This document shows positions 32,672-44,612 of a stretch of 64,000 nt of DNA, piece by piece; position 1 is the first letter of the stretch; every line of letters starts with the position of its first letter. The position numbers and the translations under genes are program-made. The notes beneath the pieces were generated by a model. It did not search any database and was not told where the DNA came from. It worked only from the letters and a program-made list of their open reading frames with translations. The stretch comes from Gymnothorax reevesii (taxonomy: Eukaryota; Chordata; Actinopteri; Anguilliformes; Muraenidae): assembly GCA_029721435.1 (NCBI GenBank), contig CM056592.1, positions 36,591,611 to 36,655,610 on the forward strand, written 5' to 3'.

Positions 32672-34908
32672 TTAAGTTAGAATAGACCAAAGATGTCTTG
32701 GCTCGACTTCTTGTGGTTGCCGTCCTGGCTTCCATGAAGAAGAGAGGCGATGACCTGCTTTAATCCAGCTTTTGACGAATGGAACTGGACTGAATTTGTC
32801 CAGAGGAGGTCCGTTGAGGTCCACAAACAGGAGTGAAGACAGGCTGTCTTCGCGCAACCTGTTGCGCATCTGGTTGTCCGTGTTATTTACTGCGGAAAAG
32901 CCTCATTCGCATTCAGCCGACGTGGGGAGATACGTGCGACTTGCTATGCACAGTCTTTCCAGTGTTTTCCCCGGTGCAGTGCCATGTAGTTTCCAATCTC
33001 GAAACTGCTCCATGGCCTCTCTGGTTGGTTCTCCTAGCGCTTTCGCAAGGCTGTGTACCTCTGCTTCGCCATGTAAAATCAGGTTCTCCTCCTCTCTCGG
33101 CCAAAAATGCTTGTCAAGAGCTTTGAGCATCCGTACCAAATTTGACTCCGGTAATCGCTTAGTAAGAGACGCAGTCACTGATTCATAAAAGCAAGAGCTG
33201 TTCATTTTTTCCCTGCCTTCACTCAGCTCTACGCCCTTATAAAGGCCCGATGAGACTATCTGTCCAGCCTTCTTAGTTGCTTTCCCCCCACCAGTCTTCA
33301 TGGCCGTCAAAACATTGATTGTTTGCTGGATAGCGAGACTTGAATCCACGAGAGACATGTCTCTTTTCTGCAGCTGGAGAGACAGGCTCTGGAGCTCACG
33401 CAGGATGTCTTTCATGACAGCCAAATCTTCCACGAATCCTGAGTTTGTGAGGCGCTTCAGAAGTCCCTTGTATTTTTGTCTCTCAAGAACACTTCGTGAT
33501 GCGTCCTCACTGGCTGTTCTGAAATGGAGCATTAATGCAGGGAAATCTGAAATGGAGCGCTAGTGCAGGGAAATCTTTCCACACTGCCTTCACCGTTTTA
33601 AAGCTGCTGGCTACCCATCTGATGGTGAAGATTTGACCTATTTTTAGTATTTCTATGTCGAGCTGGGCCGCTGCTTCTCTAAGCAATTTTGCGTTTCTCG
33701 TTGACTGATTGTAGAGCGAGTATAACTTCGAAATAAAAAACTCAAACTGATTAGTGCCAGCCACTTCTTAAAGGGCATCTTTGACAGCCAGTTCTAATTT
33801 ATGCGCCAGACAGCGAACAGACTGCACGTTTGGAAACTTTTCTTTGAGTCTAACAACAAGAACACTGTTTTTTCCTGTGAGCACCGCAGCTCCATCGGTG
33901 GCAATGCATATCAGGTGCGTCTTCAAAAAGTCATCATCCATTCCAGCTTTATGTAGACTCGCCATCATAGAGTGATAAATTGATTCAGCATCGACCCCAT
34001 CAGTAAGTTCCACTAGATCGAGGAAAACATTGTCTACATCCCCCTTACCGCTTACATCACATCTTACGTAGATTATTAGATAAGGACTGCCATGAATGGT
34101 GCTTTCATCAATTGTGATTGACACCTGCGAACCAATTTTTTTCACACTGCAGACAAATTTGTGGCGCATTTCCTTAGCAATGTGCCTAATTATTTCTGCG
34201 CATGCATAGTCAGATTTGTGGATATTACCTACTTCTGCTCCATTAAGTTCCTGCATTGTCATGAGTGGATTAATCTTTTTGTACGATAGTCTTTCCTTCG
34301 CCACGGTGTAGGCTGTTCTGAATGAGACTGTGGTTTTCTTCAGTAACTCGGACTGTATATCAATGAAAGTGTTGGGGAGAATATCTTTCTTTTTTATCTG
34401 CCCTATTTCAACTGACCTTGCATGGGCCCCGGCTGCCCCTGTGTTTATATATTTTTTTTCGTAGCTTCTTTGCCTCAGAACTGGTAACATCACCGTTGAT
34501 CCATTCCTCGGCAAGATGCAAACCTGGTCCCTTTTCTGAAAGCAGTACGGTCTTTGCCTTTCTGCACGTTAAACAACCCACTTTCCCTGCCTTAAATTCA
34601 AGCCACGGGTTGCGGTCTTTCCATTCTTCCACCTGTTGTAGTGTCCAACCAGCCGGCAAGTCCGTTTTAGCTAACGTTGCAGGCTCAGCCCCTGCTGCCT
34701 CTTCGGATCTATCAACCTCAACTTCACGTTGTTCAGTGGAGTCGGGCAAGTCGGGTGGAACAATGGCAGGGGGAGGATCTGTTCTGGTGACTGGGCCCAC
34801 TGTGCTTGCTGCAGCACCAGTATCTTCTTCCTGGAGCGCCACCTTTTTGGATGTGAATCCAAAGTGTGCCTGTAATAAATTCTGCTTTAGCTTTCGCTTG
34901 GTAGCCAT
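32672..34908 (-). pseudogene. hAT transposase, nearly complete, four lesions
   Basis: Starts MATKRKLKQNLLQAHFGF at 34908. Blocks in order: a Cys-containing N-terminal finger region (NPWLEFKAGKVGCLTCRKAK), SQVSITIDESTIHGSPYLII with the first catalytic Asp, ICIATDGAAVLTGKN, CLAHKLELAVKD, IFTIRWVASSFKTVKAVW, then the C-terminal FSAVNN and LLFVDLNGPPLDKF with HLWSILT at the stop. Lesions: a frameshift in the T-run near 34450, TAA at 33768-33770, a frameshift from a 28-bp tandem duplication (33521-33548 and 33549-33576), and TGA at 32903-32905 from a likely CGA. It resembles vertebrate KIAA1586-type proteins. The low number of lesions suggests fairly recent loss. Confidence 0.88.
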
Positions 34909-35232
34909 TTTTAGTAGTCTATCTACGTTAAGCTTACGCTTTCTGCTGTTTGGCTCGCATGGCTAATTTGCATACATACGCAGGACTGGCTGGCTCCGCT
35001 TGGCAAAAAATGCTTTGAAATTTTTTTTAAAACTCTGAACACTGGACATGGTGAGCTAAAAATGTTTTAGCAAACATTAGTGACAATAAAATATTTTACT
35101 TATTATTGTAATAATTATTTTTCCCCCCAAATTTGAGACCCCCCTCAAATTTTGCTTCTGAGGCTTTCAGGGGGTCTCATTGGCTGATCAGGGGGGTCGG
35201 ACCCCCCGGACCCTTCCATATTTCGCACACTG
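32672..35232 (-). mobile_element. hAT element (KIAA1586-like transposase)
   Basis: The right end reads TTTCGCACACTG (to 35232), which on the coding strand is CAGTGTGCGAAATATGGAAG, a hAT-like terminus. It is followed by a G/C-rich imperfect palindrome (35165-35215). The transposase gene begins 324 bp inside. I find no matching terminus beyond the stop at 32672, so the 3' end is truncated or unrecognised. Confidence 0.75.
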
Positions 35233-35600
35233 CATATAAGATCCCAATAAGATACTATGAATAGTCAAAGTGTTAAACTAGATGATAGTAAAGCACAGGT
35301 AAGAATGCAGCTGATGCAGGAAGCATGCAAGTTAAATCCCTGTCTAAATTACTAATGGTTACTACGTGCCTATCTAATGGAAACACCCCCCGTGACTCAT
35401 TAGTACATTGTTAGAAGTAAATTAAAATAATGAACAAGCATGAAGCCTAGGAAGTCCGGACGGAAGATCTGTAAGAAAGAAGTTTGAAACCGTAAGCCGC
35501 TCCCGAATGCAGTGTGAGAAGTAAAACATGGACGTGACCACGCAGACACTGGAGAGGCGAATTGGCTGAGGATTTATTTTAAAGTTTTACTTTTAACTTA
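35233..35600. other. no gene seen
   Basis: No supportable feature. Confidence 0.45.
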
Positions 35601-36108
35601 TTGGCCCCAACATGGCCAGGCACCACATACATTGTTGAGTTGCTTAAGCCTCATGTCCCAACCTGGGCATTGAGATCAGCAGACCTCAGCCTTTTAATTG
35701 TTCCCCGCACTAAAAAAGTCCACCAAAGGGGACAGGGTTTTCCAGGCGGTCGCTCCCAGGCTGTGGAATGCCCTCCCGCTGACTTTGAGGACTGCCACAT
35801 CCATTGCTTCAAAACTAATTTGAAGACCCATTATTTTACGTTAGCCTTTGGCCAAGTCTGTAACGAGGCAGGCTTTTTAGCATATTTCTCAATTAAGCAA
35901 TCTTTGCTCTGTTTTTTTTTTTTTGTACTGTTGTTTTTGTGTTGTGATTTTACTGTGTATCTTTTGTATTTGTATATTTATTATATATATTCATTATTGC
36001 TTGTATTTTACTATTTGTGTTTTTTGCATGTTTTTATACTGTGAAGGACCTTGTGAGTTTTATGTCCTCTGTGAAAGGTGCTATAGTAAATCAATTTTAC
36101 TTACAATA
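35601..36108 (+). mobile_element. CR1/L2/Rex-group LINE 3' end
   Basis: The frame has LRSADLSLLIVPRTKK, then HCFKTNLKTHYFTLAF, the usual C-terminal tail of RTs of this group (LRS...L-VPR-K ... FK-LKTHLF). After the stop the 3' UTR shows AAAGGTGCTATAGTAAATC and ends in short TTAC repeats, as many fish L2/CR1 copies do. It abuts the dispersed repeat at 36113. There is no upstream RT, so it is a 5'-truncated copy. Confidence 0.75.
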
Positions 36109-36824
36109 CAGGCTTTATCTTCAGATATTTTACAAAGGCCAGTTGTTAGTCCTAACTATCGCTACCGGTCCTCCTAGCCACCCGTGACACGTTAGCTTCA
36201 CTCACATTATTTGCTGTTATATCGTTACTTACAGCTTGTGGCTCCGAGCACTTGATCGATGCAGCTGCTTCAGGTTTAAGAAGCAGCTGAAACACTGCTG
36301 TGTCGAATTATCCTTTATTGACATAGCTTTCTTTGGTGAAATGCTGAGCACAAACAGCTAACATTCCCTTTGGCTGTGGCTGTTTGCTGCCAGCAAACAA
36401 AAAAGTGTTACCCACTGATTTCTAGTGGAATCCTCTTCTGGAAGAGAATTAGGTATTTTTCTTTGCATCCAAAAGTTAACGGACAAGCAGCTTTGAGAGA
36501 GCTACTTACAAAACTGCACCTCAAATGATCTGTGGTTCTTCTTTTGTATTTCCAAAAGTGTAGACGCTACTAAGGCATAGTATGATCTGTCGTTGTTAGT
36601 GCCTGCTAGAATAGTTTCCGGTGTGGGCAGGTCCAGCGCAGTGGTTGGCTCTGGCTTGGTCTGTACAAATTGGACGGCACAACCTGAAGTCAAGTTTTGC
36701 CCAGATCTCGAAAAGATCTCGGGAGGAGCTGTTCATAGAGGAAATCACGTTCACGAAATCACGTTCTTGGATTACGGCAAAACCTCTGTATCTTATGTTT
36801 AGAAACTTTTCTGAGGTTGAGTAT

Positions 36825-37453
36825 TTGGTGACTGCACAATGCTCACCTTTTTGCTGTTGGCTTTGTGCAGTCACCAAATTGCTCCTGTGGTGTCGTTGAA
36901 ACAACTCGCCACTTTGTATTGGAATGTCCCCACTTCGCTGCTCAACGAGATGACTTGCTGGTGTCAATCAGAAACATTGTAACCCCTGGGCTGCTCCATC
37001 TTATGATGCCCAGGCTGAATCCAAACATGTTTATTGAACTATTTCTTAAGAACTATTTGGTTCTTAAGAAATGACGGTTAATTTAAACATACATATTTTT
37101 AAAATCTTTCAACATTTCATTCTAAGCACTAAGTGCTTTTCATAACATGTATTACCTCTCAGAGTCATTTTGTATTTTAGCACCTTTATTTTACATCCTC
37201 TTCTACTTCTATGCCTAGTGTTTCCGTCATTGATTTCTATCAAAGTGTATTTATTTGTTTCTGGATTATATAAGATTTGTTGTTCTCCTTGCTTACATCT
37301 CGCGACTGCATTGTATCATATTGTATCACTGTTTTATTTGTTTGTCTTGTGTGTCTTGTAAATATATGTATTGTCTGTTTTGTACTGGAAAGCCCCTCGA
37401 CTAGCGCTTGGCGCTACTTGGGCAATCCATGTTAAATAAATATGTTTATATAT
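36825..37453 (+). mobile_element. LINE 3' end insertion
   Basis: Inserted in the repeat at GTAT. It encodes a C-terminal zinc-knuckle remnant (36865-37074) and a 3' UTR with CCTCGACTAGCGCTTGGCGC and AATAAA near 37435. The 5' end is a 17-bp perfect hairpin (36823-36839 with 36863-36879). Confidence 0.7.
36865..37074 (+). pseudogene. LINE RT C-terminal zinc-knuckle fragment
   Basis: NCSCGVVETTRHFVLECPHF shows the C-x-C...ET-x2-H-x4-C pattern that closes many non-LTR reverse transcriptases, followed by AAQRDDLL. The rest of the RT is missing through 5' truncation, so the clade is uncertain. Confidence 0.75.
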
Positions 37454-37548
37454 ATGGATAACCAACATTATAACATTACTAATATGTATTAAAAGAAGGA
37501 TCAGCATAATAGGTCCCCTTTCACTATTAGCCCAAGATCTCTTTCTAT

Positions 37549-37905
37549 TCATTGATTGATTGATATTTATTTCGAGTCTACAGCGTATAAGTATATACAG
37601 TACAAATACAATACAATACAAATACAAATACCCTGTGCCTCCACACAGGTCCAAAAAAATACAGGAACATGTACATGCAAAAGCTGCAGCAGCCTTGTTC
37701 ATTCATACATTGTGTCCCTATAATTGGAAAACAAAAAAAATATATATATATAATAGTTATAAGAATAATAGAAAATAATAATAGAAAATAAACAAAAATT
37801 AGCTTGAAAAGGAGTGGGAAGAAGACAAGCTTATTTACTCGCACCCCCAATTCATTCTTTTAAATTATGTGGTTGCAACATGCTTATATAGCAGTCAGAA
37901 TGGTC
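37549..37905 (-). mobile_element. LINE-type 3' end with ATTG tail
   Basis: Read on the minus strand, this stretch ends GAAATAAATATC followed by repeats of AATC (37549-37565), a usual LINE 3' terminus. It may be the 3' UTR end of the minus-strand LINE at 38565-40560 or a separate truncated insertion; the sequence does not decide. Confidence 0.5.
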
Positions 37906-37931
37906 ATCATCATCATCATCATCATCATCAC
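37905..37931 (+). repeat. (TCA)n microsatellite
   Basis: About eight TCA units. On the minus strand it could be a (TGA)n tail of the LINE upstream. Confidence 0.85.
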
Positions 37932-38029
37932 TATACAGTAATTATAGATAATTATAAATGTTTGACTTCAACAATATCATTTATGTTAGTATATAACATA
38001 ATCCATGTTATTCATGAGAAGTATATACA

Positions 38030-38345
38030 GTAATCACAGATTGGTGTCCATGGTAACAAGTTTTAGTTTTGATGGTGTACGTTGTCCATCAGGATCCAAT
38101 GTGTTTTTTGTGAACCTGCTGCCAGAGGGGGGCGCCCCCGAGCCACAGGACCACTCTCTGCTAAGTGTCCTTTGCTGTGCATTAAAAGAGACAATGTTGG
38201 GAGCCAGCAGCCAGAGGGGGTTATCCTCAGCAGCACATCTCCTCTTGCCTACCCTGTACTACAAGTTGTGTTGAGTGTGGGATACTCGTTTATTTTGTGT
38301 ACATATTAAAGTTCTCTAAATGTTGGCTCCCCTTTTATTTATATA
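38030..38345 (+). other. possible LTR-like insertion
   Basis: A GC-richer block with a CAGAGGGGGCGCC-type segment, GCATTAAAAGAG and ATATTAAAGTT. It differs in base composition from its AT-rich flanks. Terminal repeats and target duplication were not found, so the type is open. Confidence 0.25.
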
Positions 38346-38564
38346 TTACCATCAGCACCAATATCTTTATCTGGATTCATGTAGTTTGTTTCTAAAAAAA
38401 AACGACAGCAGCAGCAATAACGTCAATAGGAATAACATCAATCACTAATATCACAATCAATTATCATTAACCAGCAATATTACATATATTAGTACAATAT
38501 AGTAACTTGGTTCCATTATTCACTGTGTTGTAGCTTATGCCCTCAAACATATAATAATAATCAG

Positions 38565-40560
38565 TTAGGTTAATTCACTTGATCCATTAAATGTATACCA
38601 CGCTATATCACTTATCACAATCAAATACCATTTTCCTCTTCTCTGTACTTTGACAGTAAAGTTTTTTGTTTTGTATCTTGATTTGAACTGATAAATATTT
38701 GGACATTGTTTGAGCCCCGCCTCCAGTCTGTTCCAAAGCTTCACCCCACATACAGACACACACAAACTCTTCCTTGTGGTTGTCACCAGTTGAATCTTAA
38801 AGTTATCACACCCCCTCAGGTTATAACTCCCTTCTTTATGTGTAAAGAGCTTTTGAATATTCTCAGGCAGCATACCTTTGCTCGCTTTAAACAGAAGTTG
38901 ACAAGTAGAGAACTCAACTAAGTACAGCATTTTTAACAGACTGCAGAAATAAAATATTAGTATGATCACAGTATCCTACCTTATGTATTATTCTTACAGC
39001 ACGTTTTTGGAGTATAACAAAGGGATGCAGTAAACTTTTGTAATTATTGCCCCAGACTTCTACACAATAAGTTAAATATGGAACAACTAATTAACAATAT
39101 AATAATAACAATGCGTTGTAGTTTAAGAACTTGGCTTTATTAATGATTGATATACTTTCAGATACTTTGACTTGTATGTGTCTGATGTGTGAATAGAAAT
39201 TTTATTTCTGACACTTTATCTATGACCACACCAATTTACAATTTACATTGTAATTACTGAAGAACATCACTTTTGTTTTATTTAAATTTAGAGATAATTT
39301 GTTAATATCCATCCATGTTTTAAATTTAATTAATTCACTGTTTATATTGGATACTAATACTATGATTGTTGTTAGAATCGAAAATGTTGGTGTCATCTGC
39401 AAATATGACTAATTTTATTAATTTTGATACATTTCAAATATCATTAATATATAAATTGAATACCTTTGGACCCAAAACCGATCCCTGTGGCACACCACAA
39501 ACAATGTCCAAATACCCAGATGCAAACTCCCCCATCTTCACATACTGTTGTCTCCCAGTCAAATAACTTTGGATCCAATCCAAAGCCACTCCCCTAATGC
39601 CATATCTATCTAATTTTTTGATTAATATTTTATGATCAAGAGTATCAAATGCTTTTTTTCAAATCGATGAATATCCCAGCTGCATATCTCTTTGTATCTA
39701 TACGATTAGTAATCTCTTCTACTGCCTCGATGACGGCCATAGAAGTTGACCTTCCTGTCCTAAAACCGTATTGACTTTCATGAATTAATTTATGCTTATC
39801 TATAAATTTATCTAATCTATTGTTATAAAGTTTCTCTAATATTGTTGAAAACTGAGGGAGCAGAGAGACAGGTCTGTAGTTAGTGAAGATGTGTTTGTTT
39901 CCATTTTTATGTATTGGTATGACTTTAGCAATTTTCACTCTATTTGGAAATGTTCCTGTTTGAAATGATAAATTAGATATGTAAGTTAATGGTCTAACAA
40001 TGCCATGTATAATTTGTTTAACTAGTGCCATGTCTATGTCAAAACAATCAGTAGATTATTTATTTTTTTACAATCGTTAACCACATCTAATATTTCTGTT
40101 TCTGTCACTCCTCACAAAAACATAGTATTTGAATTTATTTCTATCAGTGACTCAATTTCATTACCATTACACTCAGGAATTTCTGCTGCCAAATCTGGCC
40201 CAATATTTACAAAAAAAGCTAGTAAAACTCTCCACAATTTCATTCATATTATAATTGTCACTATTCCCATCAATGAAGTAGTCAGCATATGAATTATTCT
40301 TTGTATTGCCTTTAAGTATAGTATTTAGTATTCCCCACACCCCTTTAGTATTGTTCTTGTTTTTATATAATACAAATGTAGATTGGTGTAATATAATTTC
40401 TTACTAGTTCTTAATATATCTGTGAGTTTGTTTTTATATGTTTTATAGCGATGTTCAGATTCCTTGGTTCTTAGTTTAATGAACTGTCTATATAAAGTGT
40501 TTTACTTCTTACAAGCATTGTGTAAGCTCTTGGTTAACCATGGGCATTTTATAGATTTAT
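38565..40560 (-). pseudogene. non-LTR LINE reverse transcriptase (I/Jockey-like group)
   Basis: Minus strand. From 40560 a decayed region reads WGILNTILKG and NSYADYFIDG. 40031-39645 gives FPNRVKIAKVIPIHKNG, NYRPVSLLPQFSTILEKL, SQYGFRTGRSTSMAVIE and FIDLKK. After a frameshift in the T-run near 39655 the frame continues with AFDTLDHKILI, GVPQGSVLGP, and FADD at about 39404-39393, the catalytic motif, then NINSELIKFKTWMDINKLSL. 38969-38565 is the C-terminal thumb/tail (FKASKGMLPENIQKLF, CVSVCGVKLWNRL). Several stops break it. RT motif order is complete; no nuclease domain is visible upstream. Confidence 0.87.
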
Positions 40561-41440
40561 GGTTGTAACTAAATTGCTGAAGCGGGTTTGTAAATATATT
40601 TTTGAGGTGATTTCTGACAGATACCCTTATCATTGTACACTGTAAATACAGGCAAGTAATCGGTTATATCACAAACCATTAGTCTGCTGACATTTGTCTA
40701 TATAATTTGTTATTTTGCCAGCAGTTATCCAGATTGCCCCGGCTTTTGAAGTTTATGCAGATTGTCAATGCTGAAGGCTAAAACTAATCAGGCTAAAATA
40801 ATTTTTGGAAGCTCTTGTTGATTAGCTGGTCGGCTTGACTTTTTTTTATTATGGATTTATTTTGTTGAATGCAACAAGAATGGAATGTAAATTTTATTTC
40901 TCTACACAATTGAATTTTCTCTAAACAATGAATATTTCCCCTCTTTACCCAATTTTAAAAGTGAAAATACATTTTTTCCATTCTATAAAATATTTTTTCA
41001 TTGATTTTGTGACTCTTTGCCCTGATGGCAACAGGCCTTTTTTTTTTTGCGGATGCATGATACCAAAGGCCAACTAGCAAGTGAAGAGGCTGAAGTGAAG
41101 TGGCCTAATGAAGGGGCTGGTGAGGCTATGCCTGCGTGTATGTTTATATGAGAGGAAATATGGTCAGGTTTATTCTGATTGGTTAGCTTATTATGTCGGT
41201 GTAATATCCACCCGTACTCTCAGCCCCTTCTTCCTCATCAGATTCGACTCAACTTCCTCATCAACTGACTCAACTGCTTCCGCTGATATTCATCTCGTTT
41301 TCTTTCAGGGCATTGGAATTATGAAATAAAAAAAGAAAATCCCTCAAATGTTAATATCTAAAACATATATTTCAAACATCGGACTTTTGGTGGCATGATG
41401 CAGATCTATCCGCAGCAGAAAACGTAGGCAAATAGTTGAG
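40561..41440. other. no gene seen
   Basis: AT-rich sequence with no domain, repeat pair or terminal motif that I can support. Confidence 0.4.
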
Positions 41441-41443
41441 TGC

Positions 41444-42083
41444 CTAAAAATATAGTTGACTTTCGATCTTCTTTGGTAACTGTTTCTTTACAAAGTAGTA
41501 TTTCAGATCTAAAGGACTGTAGGCTATGGAATCGCTTACTTCCAGTGACATGCGGGACTCTACAATGGTATCCATAGTTACTGGCGCCTCATTTCTCACA
41601 CCATGCAGTTTCTTATGAAACGTAATGTTACATCTCAAACGTCTCAAAACCTGATATCTTCATCTCAATAGGTTGTGGGCATGAAATTCTCTGGTGATAC
41701 AGGTATTCACATAAGTTATCAGTCTGGTTGTGAGAATACTTGTGATCTCCAATCGATAAAGCTAACGATGATTTGTATTTGATGGGTCCATTTATGGGTC
41801 TGAGGGTTTCATGGCATTAAGCTGTTTGCCAATTTAGAATTTGAAACCACAAAAAAAAAAAAAAAACCCCACTGATCTCGGCTATGGAATTCGATGTCAT
41901 TCCTTCCATTTCATCAATGCAATCAGTTTCTTTGGGGAACTGGAATGTAATTGCTGAAAACCCAGCCACTGAAAGCCCAGATTTTAGGTATACACCTTCG
42001 TCATTACGCAAATTCTGTACTTTGATCTTTAAACTCAAACATGTCAGTGTTGTGCACCAGGTCATCAGCCAAAATACACCCAC
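41444..42083 (-). other. unrecognised minus-strand open segments
   Basis: Two minus-strand frames, 42083-41817 (with KIKVQNLRNDEGVYLKSG and GFSAITFQFPKETDCIDEME) and 41647-41444 (with RNEAPVTMDTIVESRMSLEV and SPLDLKYYFVKKQLPKK), look compositionally like protein and are separated by stops and a T-run. They may be decayed exons or a processed pseudogene. I cannot name a family, and splice sites are not convincing. Confidence 0.3.
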
Positions 42084-42263
42084 AAAAAGAGAATAATGTC
42101 AAGAAGAAATATCAGGCTGTATTGATCAAATAGTTGTTTTGAAACTAGTATTCTTTGAATTTTGGATTTAGAATTACAGTATTATTTACTTTAAAACCCT
42201 GTCGATGAGAGTAAAACAAGGGTGCAATGTTCAGTTACATAACTCTGTTTGCATCTTGGTCAA

Positions 42264-42297
42264 TTCTGGGAAAAATGCCAGTCGAACTCCGGTATAA
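42264..42297 (+). promoter_or_regulatory. promoter of the lipocalin gene
   Basis: TATAA at 42293-42297 (GGTATAAGAAC) lies 62 bases before the chosen ATG at 42359. Just upstream, TTCTGGGAAA (42264-42273) matches the CTGGGAA core of type II acute-phase (STAT3) elements known from orosomucoid and other liver acute-phase genes. With transcription starting about 30 bases after the TATA box, the ATG at 42326 would be at the cap, which favours 42359. The regulatory role is inference. Confidence 0.5.
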
Positions 42298-42358
42298 GAA
42301 CAGTCTGCCCCCTTGGACTGCGGCAATGATCCTCATACACATCCAGCTCTCATTCACC

Positions 42359-42469
42359 ATGTATGTCCTGTATATTACTGCGGTCCTCAGCCTACTCTCT
42401 GTAAGCAATGCAGAGCCCTTACCGTGTGAGGAGATTGTGCAGCCCCTGGTCCTGGAAGATTTCAGTAAG
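42359..42469 (+). CDS. lipocalin copy B exon 1
   Basis: Codes the signal peptide and the mature N-terminus EPLPCEEIVQPLVLEDFSK, with the first conserved Cys. The donor is AAG/GTAAAC, phase 0. Bases 42385-42463 recur identically in the hAT element at 43682-43760. Confidence 0.88.
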
Positions 42470-43540
42470 GTAAACAGTTTTTGACTTTTTCACTATTTGT
42501 GTATTTTCATATTTTTGCTGATATCATGACCAATGGTAACTTTGAAGCTAGGCAATATGAAAAGGTGTATGCTGCATTAAAGGTGGAGCATTAATTCTGT
42601 ATTTACATATCCACTGATGAGCCAATTCATTATGACCACATGCTTAATACGCCGTCGATCTTCCACATGCCACCAAAACAGCTTGATGAAATTGACGTCC
42701 ACATTTATGCCCGGATTCAGGCTTCCCAACAAAACATTTACTCGAATACCACACTCTTAACGCCTTCTTCTCACAACACATCCAGATACCTCCTGTTTCC
42801 CAGGTAAACGGCACACATGTCCCCGCCAGATGTACATGATGTATAAGAAAATGGGACTAATCAGACCAGGCAACTTTCTTCCATCGCACCAAAGTCCGTT
42901 CCGATGCTCACATGCCCGGGTGAAAGGGTTCTTTGACAGATCTGCGGTTACAAAACCCCATTCACAGCAGGCTGTGATGCACTGTGTCATGACACATTCC
43001 TCCCTCTGGTAACACAAAAATTTTTGGTGACTTGTGCCACAGTAGCCCTTCTGTCAGTTTGGACCAGACGGGATAGCCTTGATCGCCCTCGTGAGTCGAT
43101 GGGCGGTGGGCACCCCAGGCCCTGTCGCCGGTTCATGGTTTATCTTTCCTTGGGCCTTGGGCAGCTGGTGCTCACTAGTGATGTTACGTCTGACACTGAG
43201 GCCCCGAGGTCTGTATTGATCAAAGGGGGCGTGTCCAAATGAAGCCCGTTTCGAGTACTGTATTGTTTTTCAGAATATCACGTGACCAAAAACAAACGAG
43301 GCCCTGGTTCTCTGAAGTGACGTGATTTCCTCGTTGCGTGATTCGATTCACTGAAAAAGCCGCGAGATATTCAAGACGTGTTCTGAGTTATCTGGTGTGG
43401 TACATGCAAAAAACTGGAGATAATGGAGCCAACAAAAAGGAGGACATCATCCGTTTGGGAACATTTCGATATGATATCTCCCAAGAGGGCACAACATAAT
43501 ATACATCTGCAAAAATCAATCACGTCGAGAGAGATTGAGA

Positions 43541-43614
<74 letters not shown>

Positions 43615-44551
43615 TGATTGCAGATCAGTGGCGTAGCGTGGAGGCGCTGGGCCCCGATGCGAGAATGGCGCTAGCCCCCCCCCTCAGCCTACTCTCTGTA
43701 AGCAATGCAGAGCCCTTACCGTGTGAGGAGATTGTGCAGCCCCTGGTCCTGGAAGATTTCCGTGGAGGGAAATAAGAATAAGCTGACGCGATCTCGGTTA
43801 ACGTATTTTAACTTAAAAGTGCGAGGCCAGTGAAGAGAGGAAAATGTAACTGTCTCGAGACACTCCTTCAGCGGTCCGCACAAGGTTGCTGATCGGCTGT
43901 ATGCAAGTAAGTTTCTGTTGGTGTCCGGAAAATGCATAAATAGCAATGTTGTTGTATATTTAAAAAAATAAACCTGTTACACTGAACATAATTACACAGT
44001 TAAGGTGCTTGAAAACAGTTACACTTAAAATAATTACACCGTGGTTGTTTGTTATTTTGCTATTTCCAATTCTAAAAGTAGCCTAGTTTTAGTTTATGAC
44101 AATCTACAGTTTATGACCGTTTACTTACATTTTTTCCAAAAAGGTTGAGGTTTGTATAAATTACAATGAGTGAAATAAACTGCAATGGTCTCTGAAAACA
44201 AAATGTGCGCATGTATTGCCTATTTGTTTGGGGGGGGGGGGGGGGGGGTGCAAAAATTCTTTTATGTACCAAAGGGGGGCCCAGCAGAAAAAGTTTGGGA
44301 ACCACTGGGTTAGCTGATCTCTCAAAAAAAAACAATTCACGAGCAAGCGCGTAGCCTACGAAGCTACGATCAGAAAGGAATAAGTGAATGTCAACTAATT
44401 GGACAAACACATTTCCCAGCAGGCCATGTTCATTTGAACATGTTGTGAATAAAACAATCAAATATATGATTAGTAATTGTGATTATAACTGAAAAAGTAT
44501 CATTACTGAAATACAAAAGACATATATCAAAGAAAAGAGGAAAAATGGCCA

Positions 44552-44612
<61 letters not shown>

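Larger units (their letters stand above)
36113..37521 (+). repeat. dispersed repeat, second copy, split by a LINE
   Basis: Matches 3768-4484 over 36113-36824 and 37454-37500, then ends AGCATAATAGGTCCCC like the other TTAA-type termini, but without TTAA after it. The first copy shows the uninterrupted site at about 4436-4440 (GAGTATGGACAACC), which proves that 36825-37453 was inserted later. The frames read across this repeat are not conserved between copies. Confidence 0.72.

Noticed and set aside
32772..33188. 138-residue plus-strand frame
   Set aside because: Antisense of the hAT transposase C-terminal region.
34418..34966. 182-residue plus-strand frame
   Set aside because: Antisense of the N-terminal part of the hAT transposase; no independent motif.
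38082..38309. Frame in the GC-richer block as a host gene
   Set aside because: No splice sites or motif; the block looks like inserted repeat DNA.
42326..42328. Upstream ATG as the lipocalin start
   Set aside because: It would fall at the predicted cap site about 30 bases after the TATA box, and would put 11 polar residues before a proper signal peptide that starts at 42359.
43545..43775. Open frame from the (GA)n tract into the captured exon copy
   Set aside because: The N-terminal part is a poly-Arg-Glu product of the microsatellite, and the in-frame join to the exon copy is coincidental. No promoter or acceptor supports a protein starting there.
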